Below are positions 23,819 to 31,983 of a stretch of 35,752 nucleotides of DNA, piece by piece; position 1 is the first letter of the stretch, and every line of letters starts with the position of its first letter. Position numbers and translations under genes: made by a program. A model generated the notes under the pieces. The model was not told where the DNA came from. It worked only from the letters and a program-made list of their open reading frames with translations, and did not search any database. The DNA comes from JBMNKL01 sp050261495 (GTDB lineage Bacteria > Bacillota > Clostridia > Acetivibrionales > DTU013). The DNA lies in assembly GCA_050261495.1 (NCBI GenBank), contig JBLNDI010000053.1, positions 1-35,752 on the forward strand, written 5' to 3'.

Positions 23819-25012
23819 TCACCCCTGGTAAGCCGGGCCAATCCCGACAGCATATTCAAAACGCATCAGCCTGGTTTTATAGTCAAAAAGCGCGGCGGTA
23901 TAGCTGTTCTGGGCATATGCCAGGTTTATTTCCGCCTGCCTGAGAATAATTTCCGCTACCTGTCCGGCATCGTACCTTGCCTTCATTTTCTCATACGCGC
24001 TTTTCTGCAATTCCATGGCCTTTTTAACACTCTCGACGCTTTTTTCTGCCTTGATGATATCTGCATAAGCATTCCTTATGTCATTTTCAACTGACAATTT
24101 AGCCGCTTTCAGGTCTATGTACAGTTTTTCAAGCTCAATAATCAGGAACTCATACTCTTCCCGGGCAGCGGTATCGACTTTATAAAGATTGAACGATTCG
24201 ATGATGTTTTTTTCCTGTTCCTTTAAAGCGATCTGCTTCTCAATCTGTTTTATATCAAGCCTGTTATTCAACGCTTTGCCGATATAATGCTCCACCGGCT
24301 CCAAAACTGCGCTCTCCGGTTCCTCCCAGATCATTATGTCGGAAAACCTGGTCCCAAGCGGGAAACCCATAAACTGATTAAGGTTCCTGACCATGCTCTC
24401 GTAATTGCGTTCTGCAGCCGCTGCTTCCTTTTTCGCTTTCAGCAGGTTGTACTCCGATTCTTCCATGTCAAGCGGTGAAATAAGCCCTCTATCAAGCCTT
24501 ATTCTGTCATGCTTATTTTTTATATACACCAGTTCCAATTGTTTTTGTTTTAAGAGCAAATCGGCGCGGGCGCTGTATGTGCCCATGTAAATCCCTCTCA
24601 GGGATATTTCCATGGAATTCTCGGCAATTTCACGGCTGTCTCTCGCGATTTCCCATGCCAGCTTCATTTGCCCGGGAACCAGTTCCTTCGCTTTCCTCAT
24701 CATGAGCCGGGTCTCCAGGTCATAATAAAAGTAATATTCTTTTCCTCCGATACTATACGTAAAGCCCCAGGGATCAATCCTTTCCGCTTGTTTAAGGTAA
24801 TCGTCATATTTCTCGTAAGAGTCTCTCTCGCTTCTTACAAGCTTTTTTAATGTAACGCTGTTTAGTTTTGCAAAAGCCTTCGCCCTGTCATATGTCAGCT
24901 TTATAATCGCGTCTTCCCGCGCTTGAGTTTTGCCCGGTCTCGATTCCGCATGCAATTTTGCGGGCATAAGCAATAAGAGGGCTACTGCCGTGATAACGAA
25001 TTTAAAACGCAT
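23819..25012 (-). CDS. TolC-like exported helical protein, first of a tandem pair
   Basis: A protein of 397 residues from the chosen ATG, with signal peptide MRFKFVITAVALLLLMPAKLHA. The mature part is nearly all helix, with two TolC-like halves (about 120-225 and 255-395). The phrases YDAGQVAEIILRQAEINLAYAQNSYTAALFDYKTRLMRFEYAVG and SPLDMEESEYNLLKAKKEAAAAERNYE match the family's fingerprint around the helical barrel entrance. As in its partner, beta-barrel strands look much reduced. ATG 25012 is chosen because the signal peptide starts there and AAAGGA/AAGG sites precede it; the frame stays open to ATG 25048. A TATAAT at 25101-25106 upstream, without a good -35, may be its promoter. Confidence 0.78.
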   Translation of the reverse strand: MRFKFVITAVALLLLMPAKLHAESRPGKTQAREDAIIKLTYDRAKAFAKLNSVTLKKLVRSERDSYEKYDDYLKQAERIDPWGFTYSIGGKEYYFYYDLETRLMMRKAKELVPGQMKLAWEIARDSREIAENSMEISLRGIYMGTYSARADLLLKQKQLELVYIKNKHDRIRLDRGLISPLDMEESEYNLLKAKKEAAAAERNYESMVRNLNQFMGFPLGTRFSDIMIWEEPESAVLEPVEHYIGKALNNRLDIKQIEKQIALKEQEKNIIESFNLYKVDTAAREEYEFLIIELEKLYIDLKAAKLSVENDIRNAYADIIKAEKSVESVKKAMELQKSAYEKMKARYDAGQVAEIILRQAEINLAYAQNSYTAALFDYKTRLMRFEYAVGIGPAYQG

Positions 25013-25183
25013 CACCTTGCTTTTCCTTTCATCCATACCTGTAATCATTATTACGTTCTTTAATAAAGATATCTTAGTAAATATCTGCTATATATACTCT
25101 ATTATACAATGAAATGTCTGTAAGGAAAAGCGTGGCGCAAAATAGCACCACTTTCCCGCTAAGTCACGAGTATGCCAAAAATG

Positions 25184-25215
25184 CAAAAAAAGAGTGCCTG
25201 CGTTTCCGCAGGCAC
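25184..25215 (-). terminator. Intrinsic terminator of the S-layer gene
   Basis: A 9-bp GC-rich stem (25194-25202 with 25207-25215) closed by a GAAA tetraloop on the minus strand, followed by CTCTTTTTTTG. It ends the S-layer transcript and separates it from the TolC-like genes. Confidence 0.92.
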
Positions 25216-25250
25216 CTTTCTTGTAGATTTGCTCTTCATTAACGCTGACT

Positions 25251-28109
25251 TTAGTTAGATCCGGTCTTGACTTTCGTCTCAGCCATTTCTGCAAGCACAT
25301 TACCTGCTTCATCTTCTATGTTTCCTCTGGAAACTATAGATACTTTGTACTCAGTGTTAGCAACTGCATAACCATCATCGTCTTTAATTGTTATGACGAC
25401 TGTATTACCACCGGTAAGTTCTCCAACACTATAATTGCTTGCCTTAAGCAGCGTACCGTCGGACTTCCTGATTACCAATTCCTCAGCTAAGCCTTCCTCA
25501 GCTAAGCCGCCGCCACTAAATTTCACAGTTTCACTGAAGGTAATCTTGATTTCACCGGCATTATCGCCCGTTTCTACCTTTGCGGTAGGAGCAATCTCGT
25601 CTGTGAAGCTGCTGACATCAGCAAGATCGACTTTCAGTGCAACGCCGTAAATGTTCTTTGCAGCGGTTATTTCACTGGGGGCGATGCTCTTCGGCTTGAG
25701 GTAGTAACCAGCAGGATCCGTATCAATATCCTTGCTGAGCGTCAACTTCACCTTAGTACCGTCTATCTCGTAGTTCTTCACGTATGCTACGAATTCGTCT
25801 TTGGAGTTATATACGCCGGTAAATACGCTCGTGCTGAAGGATTTAACAGCGGTGTTGAAGGTAACCTCGAGCAATTTACTACCCTTTGCTACTACACCTG
25901 TAACTCCGAAGCCAGAAGTATATTTCGCAATTGCAGCGCTTGCATCGAGCTGGTTGCCAGCTTTATCCTTTACTGCCTGGACAACAAAATCTACGTCATC
26001 ATTATCGGGGGATGCTGCAATCTTCGGAACGGTAATTGTAATGCTCTTACCATCGGATGCTACCGATTTTACCTTCGCTCCTATCGCTTTCAGGGCTAAT
26101 GTATCGCCTACACTAAAGTTGGCACCTGCTGCTGTTACGCGATAGTTGCTGAGGTTCTTGATCGAATCAGTATCCATAGCCTCGGTGAAGTAGAAGGTGA
26201 TTGTATCGTCGCCGTCGTCTGATGCTGTACCCGGATCAACAGTATAAAATGCCTCTACTCCAGGATCTTTCGTATCATTTGCCGTAACTTTTAACGTTGT
26301 CTTGCCGAGCGGGTTCTTCCTTATTGTACCATCGTACATATCTTCAAGCACAATGGAATATTCCGCTGCATTCACTTCATCCAATTTTATTTCATCAGCA
26401 TCATACTTAAGAACCGTATCATTGCTTTCCCATGTATCGCTGTCTGAAATAGTTATTACTTCTACTTCATTATTATCCTTGTCGAGTACAGTCAGCTTAC
26501 CTTCTTTAAGCATAGCCTTGCTGAAAGTAATCGTAAGGTTGTTGGAGCTGTCAAGCGACGCGGTAGCCGTGGGCAGCGCCGTATCATCCTCTACCTTGAA
26601 TTTGAAGACCTTATCTTCGACTTCATTTCCTACGACGTCTTTCTGTCCGTCATATTCTACTTTGATTTCGACTAAGGCAGCTATGTTCAGCTTGTAGCCT
26701 ATACCGTTGGTATCATCTCCATCATCAAGGGTAAGGATAACATCCTTCTTGCTGCTTCCGTCGAACTCAACCTTTTCCGGTGTCTTACCGTCTACTTCGT
26801 ACGTACCGATTTCCTCAAGGTTTTCATTGAAAGTAACCTTAATCTTGGAAACGGATACCACTTCACCCTTGACAATTTCAGGAGCTGCCTTGTCTTCCGC
26901 TACCGTAATATTGAAGGAAGCAGCCAAGGCTACATAGCCCGCATAATCCTTCAAACCAGAAATGTCAAGCTTGTATGTCCCAGCGTCAAGTGCCTCGGTA
27001 AGAGTGAATGTAATGGCATTTTTCACGTAATCGAAAGATGCCTGCGCTACCATGTTGTTGTCGTCTATCTTTATGTCTTCGAATACTTCGTAGGCGCCGC
27101 TGTAATCAAGCTCTATCGGCTCACTGACGGACACCACAATAGTTTTCGCATCCTCAGCTACAGCGCCATTAACTGAAGGGAACGTGGTATCATAGAATTT
27201 AACGGTCTTGGTAACTTCAGCTATCGTTGCACCGTCGGCTGCTTTCACGTTTTTGATGGTGATTTCCTGTTCGTCGCCATTTTCCTGTGCATCAGTGAAT
27301 ATAACAAGAACTGTCTTACCATCGTCAAGCAGCTTAACATCACCTATGCCACTATTGGCTATATTGTCTGTGTTAACGGTGTCTTTATCAAGTGCTTTAC
27401 TGAATACGATTTTCGCCGTCTTCAGGTTATCAGCGGTCGCGCTAACCACTTCAAGAGCTCTCGGTACACCGGAATACAGCCCGCTGGCTTTCGCCTTGTC
27501 GGCTGCGATGACGCCTTCCTCAACCAGGAAGTCGATTAAGGTCTCACTGCCGCCTTTTACGGTAGCCTTCAAAGCTTCTACAGTCGCAATGCAGAGATCA
27601 TTGACTGTAAACTCTGTATTGTCAAGAAGCTTTATAAGGCCCTTTGAAGCAGCAAACTGGAATAAGGTCGCCCACGTGAAATCTACTCCATCTTCGTAGC
27701 CGAGAGCTACGAGCAGTACCTTGTAGTACTCTTTCGCGGTCATTTTCGCCGTCGGGGCAAACATGTTGTTGCCAATACCGACAAATCCAAGCTCGGGATG
27801 AGCTTTCAGATAGCCGAGTATCGCCTTGTTGGTCTCGCTCAGCCCTTCCGCGTCGGAAAAATTATCCGTGCCTGGGAATGCCTTGGCTTCGTCTTCCAGG
27901 CCTTTTAGCCTCAGGAACATGATAGCTCCCTGGAGCCTGTCAGGCTGACTTGCCAGGTATTCAGCCGTTACGCCGTCGCCGGAGCCGAGAATTACGCCGA
28001 GCTCAGCGCAGATGTCGGCGTCCGACTTTTCGGCAAATGCAGGTATCGCAAATGTAGCAAGCATGCATACCGTTACGATTACCGCAAGTAACTTCTTGAG
28101 ATTTCTCAT
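25251..28109 (-). CDS. Major S-layer-like protein with Ig-like repeats
   Basis: A 952-residue exported protein: signal peptide (about 1-26), an N-terminal region of about 200 residues that looks like degenerate SLH modules (ICAELGVILGSGDG, MTAKEYYKVLLVALGY, LIDFLVEEGVI), then about seven Ig-like modules of about 95 residues with repeating phrases such as KIVFSKALD, IKVTFNENLEE, LTITFSKAM, ITFYFTEAMD and IKITFSETV. It is rich in D, E, T, V and K and poor in Cys, as S-layer proteins are. Strong promoter, structured leader, GAGGAGG ribosome site and strong terminator suggest very high expression. The weak match of its SLH part to the canonical motif is notable beside the canonical SLH protein downstream. 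Adhesin or other surface array protein is the alternative. Confidence 0.85.
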   Translation of the reverse strand: MRNLKKLLAVIVTVCMLATFAIPAFAEKSDADICAELGVILGSGDGVTAEYLASQPDRLQGAIMFLRLKGLEDEAKAFPGTDNFSDAEGLSETNKAILGYLKAHPELGFVGIGNNMFAPTAKMTAKEYYKVLLVALGYEDGVDFTWATLFQFAASKGLIKLLDNTEFTVNDLCIATVEALKATVKGGSETLIDFLVEEGVIAADKAKASGLYSGVPRALEVVSATADNLKTAKIVFSKALDKDTVNTDNIANSGIGDVKLLDDGKTVLVIFTDAQENGDEQEITIKNVKAADGATIAEVTKTVKFYDTTFPSVNGAVAEDAKTIVVSVSEPIELDYSGAYEVFEDIKIDDNNMVAQASFDYVKNAITFTLTEALDAGTYKLDISGLKDYAGYVALAASFNITVAEDKAAPEIVKGEVVSVSKIKVTFNENLEEIGTYEVDGKTPEKVEFDGSSKKDVILTLDDGDDTNGIGYKLNIAALVEIKVEYDGQKDVVGNEVEDKVFKFKVEDDTALPTATASLDSSNNLTITFSKAMLKEGKLTVLDKDNNEVEVITISDSDTWESNDTVLKYDADEIKLDEVNAAEYSIVLEDMYDGTIRKNPLGKTTLKVTANDTKDPGVEAFYTVDPGTASDDGDDTITFYFTEAMDTDSIKNLSNYRVTAAGANFSVGDTLALKAIGAKVKSVASDGKSITITVPKIAASPDNDDVDFVVQAVKDKAGNQLDASAAIAKYTSGFGVTGVVAKGSKLLEVTFNTAVKSFSTSVFTGVYNSKDEFVAYVKNYEIDGTKVKLTLSKDIDTDPAGYYLKPKSIAPSEITAAKNIYGVALKVDLADVSSFTDEIAPTAKVETGDNAGEIKITFSETVKFSGGGLAEEGLAEELVIRKSDGTLLKASNYSVGELTGGNTVVITIKDDDGYAVANTEYKVSIVSRGNIEDEAGNVLAEMAETKVKTGSN

Positions 28110-28139
28110 ACTCTCAAATCCTCCTCGTATATTTTTGGG

Positions 28140-28200
28140 GAAGGCTTATAATATTAAGCCGGATTACGCCTCTCCCATGATAATCCGACTTTCCCTGCAA
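28140..28200 (-). promoter_or_regulatory. Two hairpins in the S-layer gene leader
   Basis: The leader transcript can form a 10-bp stem (AGTCGGATTA with TAATCCGGCT, one G-U pair, loop about 14) and, next to it, GGCTTA-ATATTA-TAAGCC. They share the GGCT bases, so they may exclude each other. They lie 35-90 bases before the start codon. A role in mRNA stability, as in other S-layer leaders, is likely but inferred. Confidence 0.55.
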
Positions 28201-28245
28201 CTTTCATCAGAAAGGGCAAACTCCACCCCCTCTGAATTCAAGATG

Positions 28246-28274
28246 ATTATATCACCGGCATTTTTACCAGTCAA
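28246..28274 (-). promoter_or_regulatory. Strong promoter of the S-layer gene
   Basis: Minus-strand TTGACT (28269-28274), 17-base spacer, TATAAT (28246-28251), one base from consensus. It predicts a leader of about 130 nt. Between this promoter and the sspF terminator (28275-28599) I see no gene, only a small tandem repeat at 28536-28556. Confidence 0.82.
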
Positions 28275-28535
28275 CATATCCAAGCCAAGTGTAAAGAAAT
28301 TGTAATAGTTTTGCAACAAAGCTATACTACTCTTTTTCAACACTTTTTCATATGCTTTCGGGTAAATATGCCTGCAATCGGAAAGCGCCATATCCGGGCG
28401 CGCCAACCTGCCCATCCGCCCGGCTTTGCGCCGCTGAGGGCGCAAGCGGACATCCCCAGAATTTAGCAATTATTATATCATCTGCGGAAGCTTGTTTCAA
28501 CAGCTTATACTAAGAAGAAAAATCCAATCCAGTCA

Positions 28536-28556
28536 TAGACTATAGACTGTAGACTA
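28536..28556 (+). repeat. Three tandem 7-bp repeats
   Basis: TAGACTA, TAGACTG, TAGACTA in direct succession in the spacer between sspF and the S-layer promoter. Too short to assign a role; copy number may vary between strains. Confidence 0.55.
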
Positions 28557-28599
28557 TATCAAAATTCCAAGGAAATTGTCGAGAAAAGCTTAAGCAAGG

Positions 28600-28629
28600 C
28601 AAAAGAAAAGAGCCGGCGCAAGGCCGGCC
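28600..28629 (-). terminator. Intrinsic terminator of the SASP gene
   Basis: On the minus strand GCCGGC (28628-28623), loop CTTGC, GCCGGC (28617-28612), then TCTTTTCTTTT. It stands about 30 bases after the SASP stop codon. Confidence 0.85.
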
Positions 28630-28656
28630 CCATGTTACGCTGATTTGCAAAGAGGC

Positions 28657-28833
28657 TTACTTGCTGCTTTGAAGGCTTCTTTCGGCCCTTTCTATAGCTT
28701 TTTTGACAATATTTCCACAGTCCCTGGAAGAAACGGCTCCCCAGCCTTCAGCCTCTACCGTACCGTAGACACCAAGCTCTTTTGCGATTTCGTGCTTTAG
28801 TTCCTCCGACATCATACTCCTTCGTCTACCCAC
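28657..28833 (-). CDS. sspF: Small acid-soluble spore protein, alpha/beta type (SspF-like)
   Basis: A 58-residue protein. It begins MGRRRSMMSEELKHEIAKELG and continues with the GWGAVSSRDCGNIVKKAIERAE block. This is the alpha/beta-type SASP signature (ELKxEIAxELG and GWG-SRDxGN), closest to the Bacillus SspF branch. Such proteins coat and protect DNA in the spore core. The start is GTG, with AAAAGGAGGCGA placed ideally 6-8 bases upstream. A terminator follows at 28600-28629, so it is monocistronic. Expression in the forespore under sigma-G is expected from the family; I could not find a convincing sigma-G promoter. It diverges from the cortex hydrolase gene. Confidence 0.93.
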   Translation of the reverse strand: MGRRRSMMSEELKHEIAKELGVYGTVEAEGWGAVSSRDCGNIVKKAIERAERSLQSSK

Positions 28834-29021
28834 AGTATCGCCTCCTTTTTTTGGGTAATTCCCAAGTACCAGCGCACATATTTATAATTCCCCGGCGCCG
28901 CGGCTTTTATAACGTATTATTGCGGCTGTTCAACGAGGCAGGGGCTGCAGAAATATTTTGCTTAAATGTACCAATAACACGTTATGTTAATATAATGAAA
29001 AGAGGAGGGTTGATTATACCG

Positions 29022-29459
29022 ATGACAGACAGGGAAATGTTTGCAAGGCTTATCAGGTGTGAGGCCGAAGGTGAAGGCGAAGTCGGGATGAAGGCGGTCG
29101 CTACCGTCGTCATGAACAGGGTCCATGTGCCGGCCGGCGAATACCAGCGGGTTAACCAGGGCAGCCTGCGCAGGGTAATCGAGCAGCCATTCCAGTTCAC
29201 CTGCGTGATGACGGAAGTATACGGCCAGGAAAACCCGCAGAACATTTACAACATACCTGCGGAGCAAATCCATTACGATATAGCGGACTGGGCGCTTGCC
29301 GGAAACGTGCTGACAGCGGTGGCCCCATGCCTTTGGTATTATAACCCGTTCAGTCCCGTATGCGAGAATATATTTCCCAGGAACGGGACGGGAAGTTTTT
29401 TCAACAGGATAAGCGAGCACTGTTTTTACCAGCCGACGGATTTATACTACCAGACCTGA
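29022..29459 (+). CDS. cwlJ: Spore cortex-lytic cell wall hydrolase (CwlJ/SleB family)
   Basis: A 145-residue hydrolase of the SleB/CwlJ catalytic family: MTDREMFARLIRCEAEGEGEVGMKAVATVVMNRV with the presumed catalytic Glu14, then VIEQPFQFTCV, WALAG and LWYYNP. There is no signal peptide and no peptidoglycan-binding domain. Length and architecture match CwlJ (about 140 residues), which is made in the mother cell and degrades cortex during germination, rather than exported SleB. The GerQ-like gene follows 41 bases downstream, and CwlJ needs GerQ for coat placement in Bacillus. ATG 29022 is chosen where homology begins; GGAGGG lies 12 bases upstream. The frame stays open upstream but overlaps the SASP gene without homology. 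Confidence 0.88.
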   Translation: MTDREMFARLIRCEAEGEGEVGMKAVATVVMNRVHVPAGEYQRVNQGSLRRVIEQPFQFTCVMTEVYGQENPQNIYNIPAEQIHYDIADWALAGNVLTAVAPCLWYYNPFSPVCENIFPRNGTGSFFNRISEHCFYQPTDLYYQT

Positions 29460-29500
29460 TAACCAAGCCGTTTTGCCAAATTTAAAAGGAGATGATCATA

Positions 29501-29989
29501 ATGCAATATAAAGGAGGTTTAGCGCCGGCAACCTCCGGCTCTCACAATAATCTGCCGTATCCATGCGGTCAATGCTTGTTTAACGCCACGCAGCAAAATG
29601 ACATGGCGCCCGGATTGCCGCGGCAACCGGCGACATTTCCCACAGGAATACCATTTGCAACTCCTGTTGCCCCGGCGGTACCCATGGCTCCCATTGCCGC
29701 AGCCCCTACGGCTCCTTTTGCCGGGGCGCCCGCTGCGCCCGTGGGACAGAGCCCGGCAATGCAAATTCCGGTGACCGTCGAAAGCGCGCTTTATACGGCA
29801 GGTTTCCTGAGGACGCAGATAGGCAGGAACGTCCGCGTCGAGTTCCTGCTGGGAACAAACCTTCTTACCGACCGCTCGGGTACGCTTGTAGGGGTGGGCG
29901 CCAGCTATATCCTGTTGAGGCCGTTGGACTCCGATGATTTAATGATGTGCGATATTTACTCGATTAGATTTGTAACGATATTTTTATGA
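29501..29989 (+). CDS. gerQ: GerQ-like spore coat protein
   Basis: A 162-residue protein with a flexible N-terminal half rich in Pro, Ala, Gly and Gln (long PVAPAVPMAPIAAAPTAPF-type stretch, about 35-85) and a folded C-terminal domain (about 90-162: VESALYTAGFLRTQIGRNVRVEFLLG, GTLVGVGASYILLRPL, IYSIRFVTIFL). That layout and the strand pattern match GerQ, a coat protein cross-linked into spores and required for CwlJ localisation in Bacillus. Residue identity is modest, so the call leans on domain order and on being directly after the CwlJ-like gene. ATG 29501 lies 9 bases after AAAAGGAG; ATG 29492 abuts the ribosome site and is unlikely. Confidence 0.75.
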   Translation: MQYKGGLAPATSGSHNNLPYPCGQCLFNATQQNDMAPGLPRQPATFPTGIPFATPVAPAVPMAPIAAAPTAPFAGAPAAPVGQSPAMQIPVTVESALYTAGFLRTQIGRNVRVEFLLGTNLLTDRSGTLVGVGASYILLRPLDSDDLMMCDIYSIRFVTIFL

Positions 29990-30006
29990 TACGGCCTCGA
30001 CGTTCA

Positions 30007-30036
30007 ACGGGCAGAAGAAAGCCTTCTTCTGCCCGT
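30007..30036. terminator. 13-bp perfect hairpin between convergent genes
   Basis: A perfect 13-bp inverted repeat (30007-30019 with 30024-30036, loop AGCC) lies between the stops of the GerQ-like gene (+) and the CBS gene (-). No T-run follows on either strand, so it is a possible bidirectional terminator or 3'-end stabiliser. Confidence 0.6.
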
Positions 30037-30060
30037 GTCCGTATAAGTTTCAATCCAAAA

Positions 30061-30480
30061 TCATTTTGTCGGTTTTGATATCTCCGTCAATGCCTGCGAG
30101 GCCTCGACATCAAACCGTTTGTCAACGGCCAGGTCTCCAAGCGCCACGATGCCTACCAGCGTGTTGTTTTCCACTACGGGTATTCTCCTTACCTGTTTGC
30201 TTGCCATAATATCCCCCACCCGGTCGATCTCGGTATCAGGTGTTACTGTTGTAACATTAGGCGTCATTATGCTGCTGACCGGTGTAGACTTGGGATCCGA
30301 CCCTGCGACAACGTTTCTTACAACAATATCCCTGTCGGTGATTATTCCTACCACGCCCGACTTGTCGCAAACCGGGATTGAGCCGACATTATTCTGCTGC
30401 ATGAGCTTTGCGGCATCGTATACGGACGCGTCCGGCCTGATTTGGGCTACATTTTTCGTCATGACATCTCTGACTTTCAA
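30061..30480 (-). CDS. Two-CBS-domain protein
   Basis: A 139-residue protein made almost wholly of a CBS pair: CBS1 (about 1-60, VRDVMTKNVAQIRPDASVYDAAKLMQQNNVGSIPVCD and VGIITDRDIVVR) and CBS2 (about 66-125, VSSIMTPNVTTVTPDTEIDRVGDIMASKQVRRIPVVENN and VGIVALGDLAV). Such stand-alone Bateman modules bind adenine nucleotides and act as energy or redox sensors; the partner is not evident here. The start is TTG with AAGGAGG 7 bases upstream, a strong ribosome site that decides the start. It lies convergent to the spore coat gene and divergent from the lipase gene and shows no operon link. Confidence 0.93.
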   Translation of the reverse strand: MKVRDVMTKNVAQIRPDASVYDAAKLMQQNNVGSIPVCDKSGVVGIITDRDIVVRNVVAGSDPKSTPVSSIMTPNVTTVTPDTEIDRVGDIMASKQVRRIPVVENNTLVGIVALGDLAVDKRFDVEASQALTEISKPTK

Positions 30481-30659
30481 TCCGTTACCTCCTTTTTTCC
30501 TTATTTATATTATTATCAGGATGATTTTATTTTTCCCTTCATATCCAAAGTTATTTATAAAACCCGCCGCCTGTCACAGCCCGGCATGCGCTAAATTTTA
30601 CCGCTTTACTCCCCGGCCGTCCCAGGGATTATAATATATGCAGAATAATTTTTTCTTCT

Positions 30660-30702
30660 ATATATAAATCCTTATACACGTTCAGGCATGCGATTTATAT
30701 AT
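30660..30702 (+). promoter_or_regulatory. 11-bp inverted repeat upstream of the lipase gene
   Basis: ATATATAAATC (30660-30670) and GATTTATATAT (30692-30702) form a perfect inverted repeat with 21 bases between, ending 25 bases before the lipase start codon. A TATAAT at 30630-30635 may be the promoter, which would put the repeat in the leader. It could be an operator or a hairpin. Nothing else stands out in 30481-30727. Confidence 0.45.
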
Positions 30703-30727
30703 TTCAATCACGAAAGGGACGTGTCTT

Positions 30728-31930
30728 ATGATTAAATATATAAAATCCGTTTTATGGGGTAAATCAGCCTTTGTGCTGGCGCCGGCCATGGTTTTGCTCC
30801 TGGTTGCCGTGCCGGCGGTTTATACCATGGCGGTTAACAAGGTTCCCGCAAATACATACGCGGATAAATATACGGGCAATGCGGGTAATGACGGATTTGC
30901 CATAAGTTTGTCGATAGCAAATACAGGTATTAACACTCTGGCGGCAGACCCTGAAAACCCCCTTGTTCTCAAGGTGCAGGTCAGGGATGGCACGGGAGCC
31001 GCCGTACCGGATGTCCGCGTCAGGCTTGAAGCCTCCGGCGAAAATGATTTGAAATTTCCGGGGGGATGCGGGACTTTCCGGCCTTCCGAAGGGGTCACGG
31101 ATGCCGGCGGGATGTTTTTAACGCAGTACTTGCCACCGGCGTCGCTTAATAAAGCCTCTGCCGAAAATGCGGTAAAACTCTCTGCTTTCCTTGCCGGCAG
31201 CGATAAGAGCAGTTCCGTGAATATCAACCTTGTGCCTGTTCCTGTTGTCCTGGTACATGGTTACCAGGCTTCGCCGGATATTTTTTCCGGGCTCTCGGAG
31301 TATTTGAGGCAACAGGGTTTTTACCCCGTGAGCGTCCAATATGACTCCGGGAAAGGAGTCGGCGCGGCGGCCGCCGAATTATCCGTCCGGCTAGACAGGA
31401 TTAAATCCGGGCTTGAAGACGCCGGGGTGCAAGTCTCCCGCCTTGACCTGGTAACACACAGCATGGGAGGACTTGCCGCCAGGTACTATACTTGCGGAAA
31501 TGAGTACGCTTCGAGAGGCGACATCAGGAAACTGGTATTTGTTTCGGTTCCCCATAAAGGTTCGCCTTTCGCTTCCATAGGCCTCCATTATTACCAGGAC
31601 GCCAGTATGACGGATATGTCAACGGACAGCGGCCTGTTTACAACCGTATTTCCTTCCATGGTTAACGCCGGCCTCAACCCGTCTATAGAAACAGGAAATA
31701 TACTTGGCTTGAATGATGAGGTTGTAAGCTTGCCGAATGCAAGCCTTGAAGATTGGAATATAAAAACGGAGGTTTTCGACCTGGGCGGAAACAACCTCTC
31801 AGTGGATGATCTTCTCAGCGGGGAAATATTAAAAGCTGCCAATCATAAGCTTATTCTTTACAATAAAAAAGTTTACCGGAGAATAGAAGAAATGCTCGAA
31901 AACCCGATGCCGTACCCGGCAATGAAATAG
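30728..31930 (+). CDS. Exported lipase-like alpha/beta hydrolase with Ig-like N-domain
   Basis: A 400-residue exported or anchored protein: N-terminal hydrophobic signal or anchor (about 12-35), an invasin-like Ig domain (about 55-165, VLKVQVRDGTGAAVPDVRVRLEASGENDLKF), then an alpha/beta hydrolase fold (about 170-395). The oxyanion strand VVLVHGYQAS (HG 177-178) and nucleophile elbow THSMGG (Ser245, one of the LipA/PGAP1-like variants) are present. The catalytic His is likely in AANHKLIL near the end. Substrates may be triglycerides, esters or wall-linked acyl groups. ATG is preceded by GAAAGGGACG. It stands alone on the plus strand and ends before the DnaA-box spacer. Confidence 0.85.
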   Translation: MIKYIKSVLWGKSAFVLAPAMVLLLVAVPAVYTMAVNKVPANTYADKYTGNAGNDGFAISLSIANTGINTLAADPENPLVLKVQVRDGTGAAVPDVRVRLEASGENDLKFPGGCGTFRPSEGVTDAGGMFLTQYLPPASLNKASAENAVKLSAFLAGSDKSSSVNINLVPVPVVLVHGYQASPDIFSGLSEYLRQQGFYPVSVQYDSGKGVGAAAAELSVRLDRIKSGLEDAGVQVSRLDLVTHSMGGLAARYYTCGNEYASRGDIRKLVFVSVPHKGSPFASIGLHYYQDASMTDMSTDSGLFTTVFPSMVNAGLNPSIETGNILGLNDEVVSLPNASLEDWNIKTEVFDLGGNNLSVDDLLSGEILKAANHKLILYNKKVYRRIEEMLENPMPYPAMK

Positions 31931-31983
31931 ATACCGCGCTGCCCTGAAACGAAAAACATGGGCTTATCAATCAATTTTCAACG

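Noticed and set aside
28110..28251. Known riboswitch in the S-layer leader
   Set aside because: The hairpins do not show the conserved core of cyclic-di-GMP, SAM, TPP or other riboswitches that I can recognise.
28164..28469. Minus-strand open frame of 101 codons before the S-layer gene
   Set aside because: It spans the consensus promoter and structured leader of the S-layer gene and has no recognisable domain or ribosome site.
28536..28556. CRISPR or longer satellite repeat
   Set aside because: Only three 7-bp units without spacers; no CRISPR-like repeat-spacer pattern was seen in the window.
28782..29021. N-terminal extension of the CwlJ-like protein
   Set aside because: It overlaps the SASP gene on the other strand, lacks homology, and the CwlJ family begins at the ATG at 29022.
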